Assembly (NCBI GenBank): GCA_000320545.1
Contig: ADNK01001953.1
Coordinates: forward strand, 1-50,000
Source: Bigelowiella natans CCMP2755
Taxonomy: Eukaryota > Cercozoa > Chlorarachniophyceae
DNA length: 50,000 nt
Direction of reading: 5' to 3'
In this document: positions 1 through 11,129 of the stretch, in pieces
Layout: each line of letters begins with the position of its first letter
Position numbering within the stretch: position 1 is the stretch's first letter
The notes under the pieces: model-generated
Seen by the model: the letters and a program-made list of their open reading frames with translations, nothing else
Told to the model about the DNA's origin: nothing
Databases searched by the model: none
Position numbers and translations under genes: made by a program

Positions 1-48
1 GTGTGTGTGTGTGTGTGTTTGTGTGTTTTGTGTTTGTGTGTGTTTCCG
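1..48. repeat. (TG)n-rich microsatellite at left edge, in intron
   Basis: Tandem TG with interruptions, upstream of the first PH exon. Confidence 0.9.
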
Positions 49-120
49 GTGTCGATCTTTTGAGTATTTTGCGGCTTGAAACAACGTGTGTGTGGTTATA
101 TTTTGCTTTGGTGCAATCAG

Positions 121-1145
121 AACTCAATAATGGCGTCTTTCGCGGTTCGGTATTTAAGACTGCACAACAGCGTCATCTATTACGCGCCCAAGAAAGAGGT
201 TGGTGAAGGATGATAACAACTGATAGAGCAGAGGGCTTTATAGTATAACGTTTCTTTATGCTGCCAAGAATGATAACAATACGTATGTCTTGTCTCTCAC
301 ACACTGCAAATGCGAGCTTGGTTTCTGAATTTCTCCCCCTTATCGTTCCTGCCCCTCCTGTTTACACAATAATCTCCACACAGTCATTGGACAAAGGGAA
401 AATGGCAGATTTGGAGGTGTCGTTCTATCTGTTTGTACTGAAGAAGGATACGATGCTTATACACACACACACACACACAACAATGATGAATCCCTCCCAA
501 CTTCTTCTTGTTTACTATACAGAATGCACAGCGTTCATTGCGTATACGATTCTAACTCTCTCTCTCTCTCTCTCTCTCTCTCCGTCCTGTCTCCCCTCTC
601 TGTCTTTGCGTGCGTGCGTGTGTGTGTGTGTGTGTGTGTGTGTCATTTCCTCAAACAATAGGCAGAATTCAAAGAGAAAATGACTCAAGGCCGCCGGGCA
701 AAGAAGAAGCACAAGCTCTCCGGAGGGGTCGTTGCGATCCACATTTTGACGATAAACTTCGTCAGCAGGTCAAAGGAGCAGCGAGGATTTACTCTGCACG
801 TGATGGCCGATGAAGGAGAAAGGGAGTATACGTTTAACCCATACAAGGTAACATTAAATGGGTTTCGATTCAGGAATGAAACGCTTCTATGAGATTGTCT
901 CGATTCCCCAACGTTGCTTGTTTGTATCATTCCGAGAAAAATGTATGTGATAGATAAATTGGGTTGTTTCGGGGTCGTAAGCTGTAGCCTTTTGCCGTTG
1001 TTCTGATTTGGTTGATGGAGCAGGGAAAGGAGTCGCTTTTCGAAGAATGGAACACCGCAATCCAAGCGTACAAGGTGCGAGAATAGTAGTAGTAGTAGGA
1101 GTAGTAGTAATATGGCAGACGGGGCCTTTCCACTTTGATACATGT

Positions 1146-1179
<34 letters not shown>

Positions 1180-1311
1180 ATTATGTATGATTGAATTGTG
1201 ACTTGCTGGGATACGGATGGGGGCGATGCGCTACCAAATATTATGAAATTCCTGCTCACTTCTACGCATACGTGAACTGAAGGAGCTGGGCACCTCATGA
1301 TAGGCGCGCAA

Positions 1312-1353
<42 letters not shown>

Positions 1354-1464
1354 ATTACTGTGTCTATTATACGTGTTGTCTATTATTCTACTAAAGTTAT
1401 TTTGCGATGACGTTAGGAGGCTATCTCCCAGCAGATACAAGAGCTGGAAAAGAGCAATTCTTGA
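121..1464 (+). CDS. PH-domain protein, C-terminal exons (5' end outside window)
   Basis: The 3' end of a pleckstrin-homology-domain gene whose start lies left of the window. Five exons join in consistent phase: 121-202, 384-430, 662-847, 1024-1074 and 1417-1464 (stop TGA). They give about 137 residues. The first exon encodes the strand pair FAVRYLRLHNSVIYYAPKK, typical of PH strands 2-3. Later exons give FTLHVM and YTFNPYK, then ESLFEEWNTAIQAYK, where the conserved Trp of the closing PH helix is present. The last exon adds a short helical tail ending QELEKSNS. PH domains bind phosphoinositides or proteins at membranes; the ligand here is unknown. Introns contain (CA)n, (CT)n, (TG)n and (AT)n tracts. 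The acceptor of exon 662 could be four bases downstream. PH assignment is good; subfamily unknown. Confidence 0.75.
557..643. repeat. (TC)n then (TG)n microsatellites in intron
   Basis: A TC run near 557-592 is followed by a TG run near 617-643, directly upstream of the acceptor at about 661 in the PH gene. Confidence 0.9.
1149..1350. repeat. (TG)n and (AT)n microsatellites in intron
   Basis: TG run near 1150-1180 and AT run near 1314-1350, both inside the last intron of the PH gene. Confidence 0.9.
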
Positions 1465-3150
1465 TGAATCTGGCTAGCTGGCCACGCTAGTTTGATCTAC
1501 ACACTTGTTCGATTATGATCTAAACATCAATCACAGCGAGCACATGCTAGCATGGTGCATTTTAATCACAGCTAGACACAGTAGCTAGGCAGTCCCCGCC
1601 TTGCACTCTAGCTAGCATTATTCGCTCAGCTCAGCTCAGCGCATGCGAGTGGCAACAAGTTTGGCATGTAATGCTAGAATGAAGATGGCTGGGTAGGCAT
1701 ATCATTATTTGAGACGGATGTAGTAGTCAAATGATGTAATTAATAACTAAATCAGTTTATTCTTTCCAGTGGTCATCATGCTGATATAGCTACATCATAT
1801 ATGCTAATATGCAAAGCCACGCGCACGCACCGCGCTTGTGTTGAATGCATATAGCAATCCATGCGATCGTGGAACCATCCTTCCTCCCCATGCAAACTAG
1901 CTATGCTCTACAATTTAAGGCATGTTGGCTATTCAGCTATTGGCGGCTATATTCATGCATATAGAAAGCACTTATGCAGCAAGATGTCATCCCTAGGTCA
2001 TCATCGGCAGCATGCTACCACGATAATATTAATACTGTACATATGCGCGGATTTACTCATTGCAAGCTGACTTCTCATAATACTACTACTACTACTACTA
2101 CTACTACTGCTGCTGCTACTGCAACTACTACTCCCATTTGTTGAGTCGAGAACTGATGTTCTTCGCAGCGCTCATAGCTTTCTTTAGGTATGCGGAGTTT
2201 ATGCTCGAAGTCACGCCTGAGTCATTGTCCACATGATACAATGCATACACACGTAATGTCATCTCACATAGAAGTCAAAATGTGCCGCACCCATCTTTAG
2301 CATTTACCCCAACGACGATTTTCTCCCCTTCCCAACGGTTTCCTCCCCTTCCGCATTCAATCGTCGGCGCAACCGCCAAATATTTCAAACAGCGAGGTTT
2401 TGATATCGTCGTTGTTATATCGCCCATAAATCGTTTTTCTTCTTCCCCTTCCTCTTCTTCTTCTTCTTCTTCTTCTTCTTCTCTTTCTTCTTCTCCTAAT
2501 CTATCGAGCCTACCCGTGAAAGGTTTGCATTTGGAGCAGCCGCAGCCTGGTGCATGGCCCTAATGATGAGGTCATGGAGAATTAAATCACGAAAGCAGCA
2601 GCAGCAGAGCAGCAGCAAACAAAAGCAACAACAACAACGATATGCTGGTCCGGCATCAGGTTAAAGGAAGGAACAATGTTCTTTCTAACGACGGGCAAGA
2701 TCGGTTGAGAGGGGCACGGGGCACAGACGAGGAGGAGGAAGGAGAAGGAGAGAAAGAAGGACGAAAGGGAAGAGAATAACCAGACAAACGGAGAAGGGAA
2801 ATATCTACAATTCCGCTTTGAAAGTGTCATTTGGAGATAGCATATTGTGCTCTCGCGCGCGCGCGGGTAAGCGTGTAAAAACGCAGTAGGCAGGTTCAGG
2901 TTCGTGTCTGCGACATAAGATGATGATGTAAGCATGAAGGCAAACAACCCACCCCTGTGTTATAGTTGTCTCTATCTGTTGGCGGCTTGTAGGCTGATGA
3001 TGATGATGATGACGATGATGATGACGATGATGGCGATGAGATGTAGTAGTGGTGGTAGTAGTAGTAGTAGCAGCAGCAGAAGGAGGAGGAGTAATCATGA
3101 TGCAACGTTCAAATCACAACATCATCAAAAAGAGTATAGCCGAGGTATAT
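1465..3150. other. Convergent spacer: CTAG-rich, then trinucleotide-rich; no confident gene
   Basis: Lies between the ends of the PH gene (+) and the zinc-finger gene (-). From 1465 to about 2080 it is rich in CTAGC, GCATGC and TGCTAGCAT words. From about 2080 to 3110 it holds (TAC)n, (TTC)n near 2450-2490, (CAG)n, (CAA)n and (GAT)n/(GTA)n runs. Short open stretches exist, for example one on the minus strand at about 2279-2430, and a plus-strand run of GAT codons at about 2994-3045 ending in TAG. I could not join them into a gene with consistent phases. Confidence 0.6.
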
Positions 3151-3267
3151 TCAATCCAAGCGCTCTGTGTTTAATTCTATCTCCATGACTGCAATTAACA
3201 CTTTTAGAATTCCCCCCCCCCCCCCCCCTCCCTCCTCTTCCCCTTCCCCCCTCGCTACCTCCACAAA

Positions 3268-3310
<43 letters not shown>

Positions 3311-4361
3311 GTGAGTCTTTCTCCTCTCTCCTACCTTCTTTCTGCTGTTTGGGGTCAGGCTTTGGCTTCCGACACTTATTGCACTTCTTTCTCCAACCGA
3401 AGTTATCGTTCTTGCACACACGACAGATCCAGTTAGGCTCTGCCTCCTTCTTCTTCTTCGCGATATGGGCCTGTTTCTACGATGACAGCAAACACCACGC
3501 ACACACGCAACCACGCAGGTTGTCCGCCACCATCAACACAATAGCGATGATGCAAGCAATGGGAGAAACAACGAGTGCAGCAGCAAAGACACCATTATCA
3601 TCATCATCATCATCATCAACAACAACAACGTCGTCGTCGTCATCAGCATCATCGTTGCCATCGTCCAATCAAAGCAACCTTCTTCTCCTTCTCCCTATCA
3701 GCCCACGACGCCTTGAGATTCACTGGCTTTAGCTTGAATGGCTTTCCAGGGCGCGCAGGAAGAAGCACAGGCCAACGTCCGTCGGCCTCCTTTTCCCCAG
3801 CAATTGTCCCCACCATACCGTTAAACTGAAGACACACACGCAACCGCTCGTTAATTCAAGCACCATCGCCCATATGCGTCGTTCAAAGTTAGTAATAATT
3901 GCTACGGCTGCTGCTCTTGTTATCATTACTTTAGGAGCTTTCGTTAGCCCCTCCACCGTCACAAGCTGCCCGAGGGAGTACCTATGGCCCACAAACACGC
4001 ATCAGAGCCAACAGAAATCATATATATCCATGCGACGAACTCATTTCACCGTTCTGTGAGCAAGGGGAGGGGGAGAGAGAGAGCGGGGAAGCAGAAGGGA
4101 AAAACTAGGAAAGGGGTGGGAGAGAGGAGGGTCTTACACGATATCTTCTGGTTTGATTTCCTTCTTCATTTCTTCCTTCTGTGCCTAAGAATGAAGCAAG
4201 AAGAACAACAAGAAGATACAGTGAGGTAGTTGACACCGCATTGATCCAAATCTGCCCCCTCCCCCCCCTCCCCGCCCTCCCTGTCTCAGGATGACTCAAC
4301 AGCTCGCAAGCAACGAGTAACCAATACTATATGTGTGCCAAAGAATTAATCATATAATGTG

Positions 4362-4403
<42 letters not shown>

Positions 4404-4621
4404 CACTTTCGATGCCGTTAGGCGCATCTGCTTCTCGGCCTTCTTGAACCTCTTGTGAGCATTGCGAGTGTTCTAGAGGAGAGGGGGGAAGACGAGGAGA
4501 ATATCGCCCGGGAATTAGTAGCAGTGGCAGCCGCATGATGATATCAGATGACTCAAAACTCAAATCCTACCTCAAGTTCCTCCGGGGTTGGGATAATGAC
4601 ATCTATCGGACACCCTGCCAT
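3151..4621 (-). CDS. RanBP2-type zinc-finger protein, 170 aa, 7 exons
   Basis: Exons in coding order: 4571-4621, 4407-4472, 4138-4184, 3930-3981, 3679-3825, 3335-3470, 3151-3164. All phases agree and total 513 nt. The start ATG gives MAGCPIDVIIPTPEELE. A basic helical part follows, then a small beta-rich module with GLTKAPKFNG, VGTIAGE and DGRWPVLL ending in KPVNLK (about 56-112). Repeated G-R-x-V-x-L modules of this kind occur in many protist proteins next to zinc fingers. Near the C-terminus is PNWICRVCKNDNFGWRKKC followed by NKC: Cys137, 140, 151 and 154 with the C-x2-C-x10-C-x2-C spacing and Trp135 of RanBP2 fingers. That family binds single-stranded RNA or ubiquitin; which applies here is unknown. 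Introns hold (AT)n, (GGA)n and (TG)n tracts. The final exon is only 14 nt and is the least certain part. Confidence 0.85.
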
Positions 4622-4665
4622 GAGCAACCCTTTCCTATGTTTATCATCCGGTGAGGGGAGGGGGA

Positions 4666-4685
4666 GGGGGGGGGGGGGGGGGGGG
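4666..4685. repeat. Poly-G run flanked by GGAGGGGG and CCCC
   Basis: About 20 consecutive G just upstream of the zinc-finger gene start on the minus strand. It could form a G-quadruplex on one strand, and is a likely sequencing-error site. Confidence 0.8.
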
Positions 4686-4811
4686 CCCCGGAAGGGACCC
4701 GCGTAAGTTTTACATGCTCAATAACATTTCTCAAAGAGCCTCACTCTAAGCTATGAGGGTACAGAAACTCTCATTGGCGCGCCGAGGTGAACGGCATTAT
4801 CGTTATGTTTT

Positions 4812-5798
4812 TTAGCGTATGTACTTCATCAGAGCTATAGCTGCCATTTGCCCCGTCGGTTTCTCGAAATGGATCAGGAACTTATGCATCATATCTAAAA
4901 GTAAAGAATGAGACTACTTTAGAAATAATACGACGAAGAGAGATTGTTCACGGAATTTTGAGCGATGCTGGCTATTGTGGCTTTTTTCCTAAAATATGCA
5001 TGGTTTCACGCCGTCGCACGGCGGTCGTTCGTATTATGATATTCCAAATCGGCTATACTATCTCTGACAATATCGTGCAAGTGGCGTGTGATCGATCAAT
5101 GCTCGAAGAACTTCCATCTCGTACTTATGCCTTCCTCCTTATAGCGAACCATGGACTTTATCAACCCGCACTGAGTAGAAATATGTCGCAACAACAAGTG
5201 CTTCTTTAGGAGCACAACGGTTGAATGCTAACAGCCCCCCAGCCTCTAATCCCTTCCCTTTGTTCACAGAGAAAGTAGGATGCAGGTGCAGAAGGTAAAA
5301 TGGCGCCCGCATGTGGATGCGCAAACCCTCATTCTCCGGCTTTTATTACCGTTCCGAAGGTCTCATTGACCATATCATCTTTGACGTTGGGATTCACATT
5401 TCTCACAAGAATGGGATTTTTTAAACTCCGATCCTGACGTGAGAAGGTTGGGAGGTGCGAGCAAGGTGTGCGCAGTGATGAGGCCGAAGAAGGAAACAGA
5501 GACAGAGGAGCTTCTTACTATTGCGGCCGCATGCTTAAATTATTGGTTCGGGAATTTGGTAAGTTCAGTGTTACAGACCCTTTCTTTCCTCTTCTTCTTC
5601 TTCTTCGACACGAGAGCCTGTGTACACGAGGGAAGAGTTGTAATAAGTGCTAAATGCGCACATTCATGAGCGAACATCCAATTACTCCCCGGGACTTTGT
5701 GATGCCATTACACATTGAAACTAAAACCAAACTATGACTCGTAGACTTACGTTGCCACCCCGAAGCGCAATCATTGCACAGATATCATCAACGGACAT
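4812..5798 (-). CDS. Small RRM (RNA-recognition motif) protein, 99 aa, 5 exons
   Basis: Exons in coding order: 5751-5798, 5579-5617, 5350-5433, 5125-5170, 4812-4894; total 300 nt, phases consistent. The start gives MSVDDICAMIALRGGN, then a lysine/arginine patch (ALVSKKKKKRKER). The single RRM covers about residues 35-99. PILVRNVNPNVKDDMVNETF matches RNP2 plus helix 1, CGLIKSMVRYKEEGI is strand 2, and KFLIHFEKPTGQMAAIAL is the RNP1/strand 3 region plus helix 2. The RNP1 aromatics are weak (FLIHFE). It ends right after helix 2, so the last strand is missing or lies in an exon I did not find; an alternative donor exists at ATGAA|gtacat near 4827. The layout resembles ALYREF-like or hnRNP single-RRM proteins. 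An open frame on the other strand (4958-5218) is antisense to these exons. Confidence 0.75.
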
Positions 5799-6513
5799 TT
5801 TGGGATAGGTGAAGAGACGGACTTCGGGCTAGATCTGGACGGGGGAACGACAGCGGCCGAGAGACTTGGGCTTCTGGTACACCAATACTTATATACGACA
5901 CAACCATCATGATGTCGTCATTCAAAATAGAAAGGCGATTTTCAGAAAATAGTTTCTTGCAAAAATAATGTCAATTTTACGGGGAAATGGCCTGTATTTT
6001 CACATTCGCGACAAGTACTCGGAGGAAGCACATTCTTTTGGTTCTCATCATCACGAGCGATGATGATGATGGAGGCCGAATCTTCGGAGGTCTCTGCCAC
6101 ATCATTGTTTCAACTCCCCTGACGTTCCAATCAGTCATCCCCACGTGTACACAACGGATTTCCCCACCTGAATATCATCTAGATAGCTGTCGATTCGAAA
6201 TTAGAGGCTATGGGGTTTCGTGCGTGTATCCTTCGAAAGTCGCTTCGTTGTTCGTGAGCGGATATTAGTATATTTGTGGACGGTGCATTCTACCATTCTT
6301 TCTACAACAATGTATCTGATTCTAGACTCATCTCAAATATGTAAGGATGGCGCGAAAGGGGTATTTGGAAATACGGAGAGCATCGATGGCAAATCATCGA
6401 TGGTTGTCTCAGAGAAGAAAAACAGATCTTTCACAGTGGGAAATAGAATCTTCTCCCCCCACACTAAGGTCAAACCGAGAGAATGCCTAAAATTATATCT
6501 CATTTCCTTTCTG

Positions 6514-6574
<61 letters not shown>

Positions 6575-6681
6575 GAAAAATGAAAATGTGGCTAAAACAA
6601 ACGCGATCAATCTTATTCAAGCATATACATTCTCGACAAATAGGCAACAAATCCAAGGCAAACTAACCCTAGACAACCCAG
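5799..6681. other. Divergent promoter region and possible 5' exons of the next gene
   Basis: Just right of the RRM start. From about 5970 several frames stay open: one plus frame is open over 5987-6268, and another starts with ATG at 5969 (MSILRGNGLYFHIRDK) with a donor near 6016. A strong donor occurs at 6345 (TAT|gtaagg). A (CT)n run lies at about 6519-6570. I could not decide the frame or join these to the downstream exons, so no CDS is called. Confidence 0.4.
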
Positions 6682-7080
6682 GAATAGCGTTGATGGTGGC
6701 GGCCTTGGGTACGACGACCATGATTTGCCACTTGTATCTTTCCCGCAAATGCAAGGCCCAGGCGCTTTCCCTCAATAAACGTTTTGAGACCAAGAATGTG
6801 TAGCGATGTTCATTGAACATTATCCCGATGGGTGAGCGAGTGAAATATTCTTTCTATCCTTTTCGCTAGGGCCCCCTCCTCCTCCTCTTCCTCATCGTCG
6901 TCAAAAGAAGGGACGACAAGGCCCTCCAAGCCTGTGATGGACCTTGATGACTTTGGAGAAACGGTTGGTGATACTACTACAAACACTACCACCACTACCA
7001 CTACTTCTTCTACAACTCAATTGCATGATTGCCCCATTTTATAGAATATAGCAGAGCATTCCTCGACTGTGCTCATTTAA
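6682..7080 (+). CDS. Probable single-TM protein, 3' exons only; unrecognised
   Basis: Three phase-compatible exons: 6682-6799, 6870-6963, 7045-7080 (stop TAA). The first encodes a hydrophobic segment (IALMVAALGTTTMICHLYL) followed by a basic stretch (SRKCKAQALSLNKRFETKN). The second is serine-rich, then KPVMDLDDFGET. The third ends NIAEHSSTVLI. This looks like a type of small anchored protein with a cytosolic tail, but I do not recognise the family. The 5' exons should lie in 5960-6680 and are unresolved. A minus-strand frame over the first exon is also open, so the strand itself is not certain. The next gene's ATG follows the stop by one base. Confidence 0.35.
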
Positions 7081-7081
7081 C

Positions 7082-7748
7082 ATGGCGAGTATCGACTATA
7101 ACATCGCCCAACCCGTTGTTCTTGTCTCGTCGTGAGGAAGAAGGAACATCAAGCTGCTGCTGTTATCCTCTGCGGTCTATTCGCATGTGCGTGTGGTGTA
7201 GGCACAATCCTTCGATATATTGCTCTTCCATTCAAGAGAGCGAATGATGGCTTCTCTGATACGGTAGGCGGGGAGGACAGCATTTCGCCTTATTTGTGCA
7301 GATACTGCAAGATGCTGTATGAATACGCATCAGTCTTTGATGTAACCGAAGCTTGTTTGATGCACAAACCACATGCGAACTCATACATGATACACAGTTG
7401 AGGAGGAAAGGCGTGTACGTGTCCTCCGTTGAATGCGCAAGGGCAGCGACTGTATCTTTCTCGCTAGTAATGTGTGTTGTATGTCTTGTATTAGAGGACT
7501 GACCTGGTCAAGATGGGACCATGCAATGATGGTTTATCGTGAGGTACTTGCACTTACAACCTCTTGACTCCTACAGAAATCAATTTCGGCGATGTCGTTA
7601 GATTGTCATTTCATTGTCAATCGTGTTTTAAATGGCGATGCTTGCTGCTCCTATTTGAACAAGATCGCCACCCACCCACTATTTCCTGAAAATGCGCAAC
7701 CGAAGGACAAATATGGATTATCGTCGTTATCATTTATTTGACTGACTA

Positions 7749-7779
<31 letters not shown>

Positions 7780-8794
7780 GTGGTTGGTGTTGTTGTTATT
7801 GTTGCCACGAAGGAGCACACGGGAGGCTTATTTTTGATGGAATCAGCACAAAACTCCCTAAATACCGGCGTCCAATTCATACCATATCGGAGGTGGGTAG
7901 CTGTCCACACGTCAAACACCAATGCTGCATTGTTAAAAGTCTTCTCGTTTTTACTCAATTCTTGGTTGTTACGTCGCTAGAGGGATCTTGCCTTCTACAC
8001 TTTGAATTTATGTTTGGAAGTTCGTAGTAGTGTTCTATTTCTTAGCTACCAAGCTTCGTTTCTTACCCGTCCACATCTCCACCTCCTCCTCCTCTACCCC
8101 CCCCCTCCCCCCCCCGTTTCAGATTCAAAGCGGCATTTCATTTGTACGTTAAGAAATACGACATTATCGTCTACCGCAAGATGCATATTCCAGGCGGTGT
8201 CAAGAAGCGGCAAAAGATTCTCCTTGACATATTCTCTCATCGAGTCAAAGGTGCTACTTGGGAACAATGGCTAACCCCCCCCTCCTTCCGATTCTCTTTT
8301 GGGAGAATTCACAGTTTTGAATTTCGAGTGGAGGGCGACGCAAGCATGCGATGTTTCTTTCTGCGCAGAGAACGACGAAATGATGATTTGACAAGCACAT
8401 CGACGGTGATATGAACATAGCGCTATTAGACCCTGATTGTCCTCTCGTCGTGTTCTTCTATAGGAATGCCATATGGCGTCTCGTCGCTTTTCTCCTTCTT
8501 CACGTTCACGGAAGGACTTCACGAGAATCGAACGTATCGAAAACTGCCTTACGTGTACAACAATAGCGTGTTAATTGCTGCTGGCTACACCATCATTCCA
8601 ATCTTTCTTATCGATCTGATATGATTTTTCTCCTTTTCCTCCTCCTCCCCCTCCCCCTCCTTCGCCTACTCTTACTACCACTACTTCTAATGCTGCTCTT
8701 ACTACCACAACTGATCTAATGAAAACTAGGTTCTTCTGCTCGGAGCTTATTGCTGCAGCATATAGGCACTGTGGTGTGTAGATAAAATATATCT

Positions 8795-8834
<40 letters not shown>

Positions 8835-8918
8835 TGATGTTATATCACGTCAGCGTGCGACATAACAGAATTCCTTAACTGAATTCCTTATATAGAGCAC
8901 GCTGCGTAGTCTGTATAT

Positions 8919-8959
<41 letters not shown>

Positions 8960-9323
8960 TCACATGTAGCAGCCTCCGGTGTGGTTATGGTAATATATGG
9001 CACTACCAATACCACTAATTCTACCACTCCTTTTTCTTTCTTCCCCATGAAAGAGATCTTATCGAAGAACGTCTGTACTGCAAACTGTTATCCTGGGCAT
9101 TTCGGAGAAGGTGCTTGCATAAAAGCTACAAACAAATTAGAGGGAAGAGAAAAATTGAGTGATGTGATGATATACATCGAGTTGGTGTGTTTCTGTGTGT
9201 AAATTCGTCGCCATCCTCCTCATTATCGTAACCGTTAGATTACGTTTTGGAGATGAATGATGGGGCGGAGCTAGGACAAGAAATCGTGCTTGTTCGGAAG
9301 ATAAAGATGGGCAGAAAGTCATG

Positions 9324-9356
<33 letters not shown>

Positions 9357-9788
9357 CTGATAGCAATAGTAGCAAACATTGTCCTAAACTTGGGACTGGG
9401 CAAGCACTGCATATAACCAGCAGCAGCACCCGCCTCACAGCCTACAAGTGACACACGTGCTTTTGCTCTCAGAAACTCCAAATACATCGGGAAAGAGGAG
9501 AAGCTCGAGCGCCCCCTCTCAACGTACATAGAAGACGATCAAAGCTTTGGCGAGGATGATGAGGAGGGGGGGGGAGGGGAGGAGGAGGAGGAGGAGGAGA
9601 GAAGCTGGAGAGATGAGTCAAAAATCAAGGTTATTCAAAAAATAGATTGTGTATTAGTATTGTAAACTACATATGCTTCCAAGACGTACACCCACACGCA
9701 CACGCACGTAGATAACATGTCCTCATATAACGATATTAACTAACACGAGTTCTTGTATATTCAGGGTATTTAGAACAGATCTAATACA

Positions 9789-9838
<50 letters not shown>

Positions 9839-10174
9839 AACGCGCGCGCGCGCGCATACACACATAGGCACACACACACAAGTGCATTCTTGCATTTTTC
9901 TTAACTACCTTACTCGCAAAAATCTTCGATGTACTTGAACAGCAGATTCCCTAAAGAAAGATCTTGTGACTTTTGTGATTCTGTTTCGACTCTATTTTGA
10001 TAGGAGGCGGCATGTGCGTTGAATATGCAAGCTGGCCCTGAAAATGACGACGGTGAGAAGGAAAAGAAGACAAAGAGAAAAGATGCAGCGGAGACTGGAA
10101 ATAGTAGCGGCTATGACTCGCGTAATATTCTCTGCATCGGTGCAATGAGCAGAGATATATGATGATAACGGATA

Positions 10175-10217
<43 letters not shown>

Positions 10218-10222
10218 TGTGC

Positions 10223-10268
<46 letters not shown>

Positions 10269-10937
10269 AGAAAGAGAAAGGAAAAACGAAAGAACCATCA
10301 GACAGTAACATCTACATGAACATGGGAAAAAAGACGACTGGTAGTCGTGTAGAAGTAGTACGTTAATCGTTAATGCTACGAAGAATCAAGGATAATATCA
10401 GTTTACCACTGATTCTGTCGATGAAGATGAAGATGATGATGATGATGATGATGATGATACACGCCATCCTTGCTTCCCCTCCGCATAATCGTATAACGTC
10501 ACTGATGCAGTTCTTTCTTCTTATATAATTTATCGTCAGCTGCGGTGGCTGTTTATGAGCCAATTACTGAGCTAGAGGTGACCGCTGCTAGCTTTTAGAT
10601 GCTACATGTTGCTTTTACGACCGCTCCTCCATGTTCGATCAGCTTCATGAATATACGTCACGATGCCGACTACTTAAACACATGTAGGTTGTTGGTATAA
10701 GTGATGACGAAGACAGGGATCACGATGTGAATGAAGAAAGGACGTGAGTTAGCTTGGCAACGATTATGCACGAGTTAAGGCGTAGCATGCAACAATTCGT
10801 TCTACGAAAAGTTTCATCGTTAAAGCACATTCTACCGGCATCTTGGAGAGACTTCGGAAAGTAGTGAAGACAATCAGAGTAGGTTTTGCAGATGTCTGGA
10901 GAAGCTAGATAAAAGACAAGGATGGTTAGCTAGTTAG
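7082..10937 (+). CDS. Papain-fold hydrolase of the YiiX/YebB (C92, NlpC/P60-like) type with acidic C-terminal extension
   Basis: Well-supported exons: 7813-7892, 8123-8250, 8464-8533, 8730-8777, 8970-8989, 9054-9158, 9239-9317, 9473-9629, 10004-10052, 10540-10577, 10688-10743, plus a last exon ending at 10908 or 10937 (two acceptors fit). Every junction keeps phase. The protein reads GGLFLMESAQNSLNTGVQF, then YDIIVYRKMH, then VKGMPYGVSS, then FFCSELIAAAYRHCG, then CYPGHFGEGACIK and GAELGQEIVLVRK. This is the order of the permuted papain-like amidase family: Glu-containing strand, GxPY, the CSEL(I/V)AxAY block and a PxHF segment. A long Glu/Asp-rich tail follows. The upstream part is uncertain: a start at 7082 (MASIDYNIAQPVV), an exon at 7302-7341 and an exon at about 7577 whose one frame reads INFGDVVRL, matching the family's GDVV motif. 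Members cleave amide or ester bonds in peptides or lipids; the substrate here is unknown. Confidence 0.62.
7748..7787. repeat. (ATT)n microsatellite
   Basis: About twelve ATT units just upstream of the 7813 exon of the hydrolase gene. It is probably intronic, but the frame of the following exon stays open through it and would encode poly-Ile. Confidence 0.85.
8800..8956. repeat. (AT)n and (CA)n microsatellites in intron
   Basis: An AT run at about 8800-8827 and a CA run at about 8922-8956, with two copies of GAATTCCTTA between them at about 8869-8890. Confidence 0.9.
9327..9357. repeat. (GAT)n microsatellite in intron
   Basis: About ten GAT units in the intron between the 9239-9317 and 9473-9629 exons. 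Confidence 0.9.
9791..9882. repeat. (CT)n-(CA)n-(CG)n compound microsatellite
   Basis: CT run, CA run, a short CG run at about 9841-9855 (Z-DNA-prone) and CA again, all in an intron of the hydrolase gene. Confidence 0.9.
10177..10262. repeat. (CT)n / (GA)n inverted repeat
   Basis: About 37 bases of CT, an eight-base spacer and about 35 bases of GA form a near-perfect palindrome. It lies in an intron of the hydrolase gene, so the transcript could fold into a long hairpin. Confidence 0.85.
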
Positions 10938-11129
10938 CCCTCAGTAGCGCATCCATCTTGTGCACCATCGTAGCATGGTGTCATTGTCAATCAACCCTGG
11001 TATATTGGTAGCTAGGTAGGCCAGGAGCGGGCTAGCAGGGTTGAATTGAATCATGCTAGCGTGTCATGTCATTTGAATGAAGTCATGGACAAATTCTGCT
11101 AGTGTGCATTGATTGTAATTCTGACATCG

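Noticed and set aside
3125-3514. Long frames through (CA)n, (GT)n and poly-G
   Set aside because: Dinucleotide and homopolymer repeats keep frames open by chance; many similar ORFs across the window were discarded for the same reason.
4958-5218. Plus-strand open frame of 80-90 codons that looks protein-like
   Set aside because: It is antisense to two exons of the RRM gene whose splice sites, phases and family match are better.
7822-7892. Alternative frame reading GRLIFDGISTKLPKYRRPIH
   Set aside because: It ends in the wrong phase for the next exon; the frame GLFLMESAQ...GVQFIPYR fits the hydrolase family and splices correctly.
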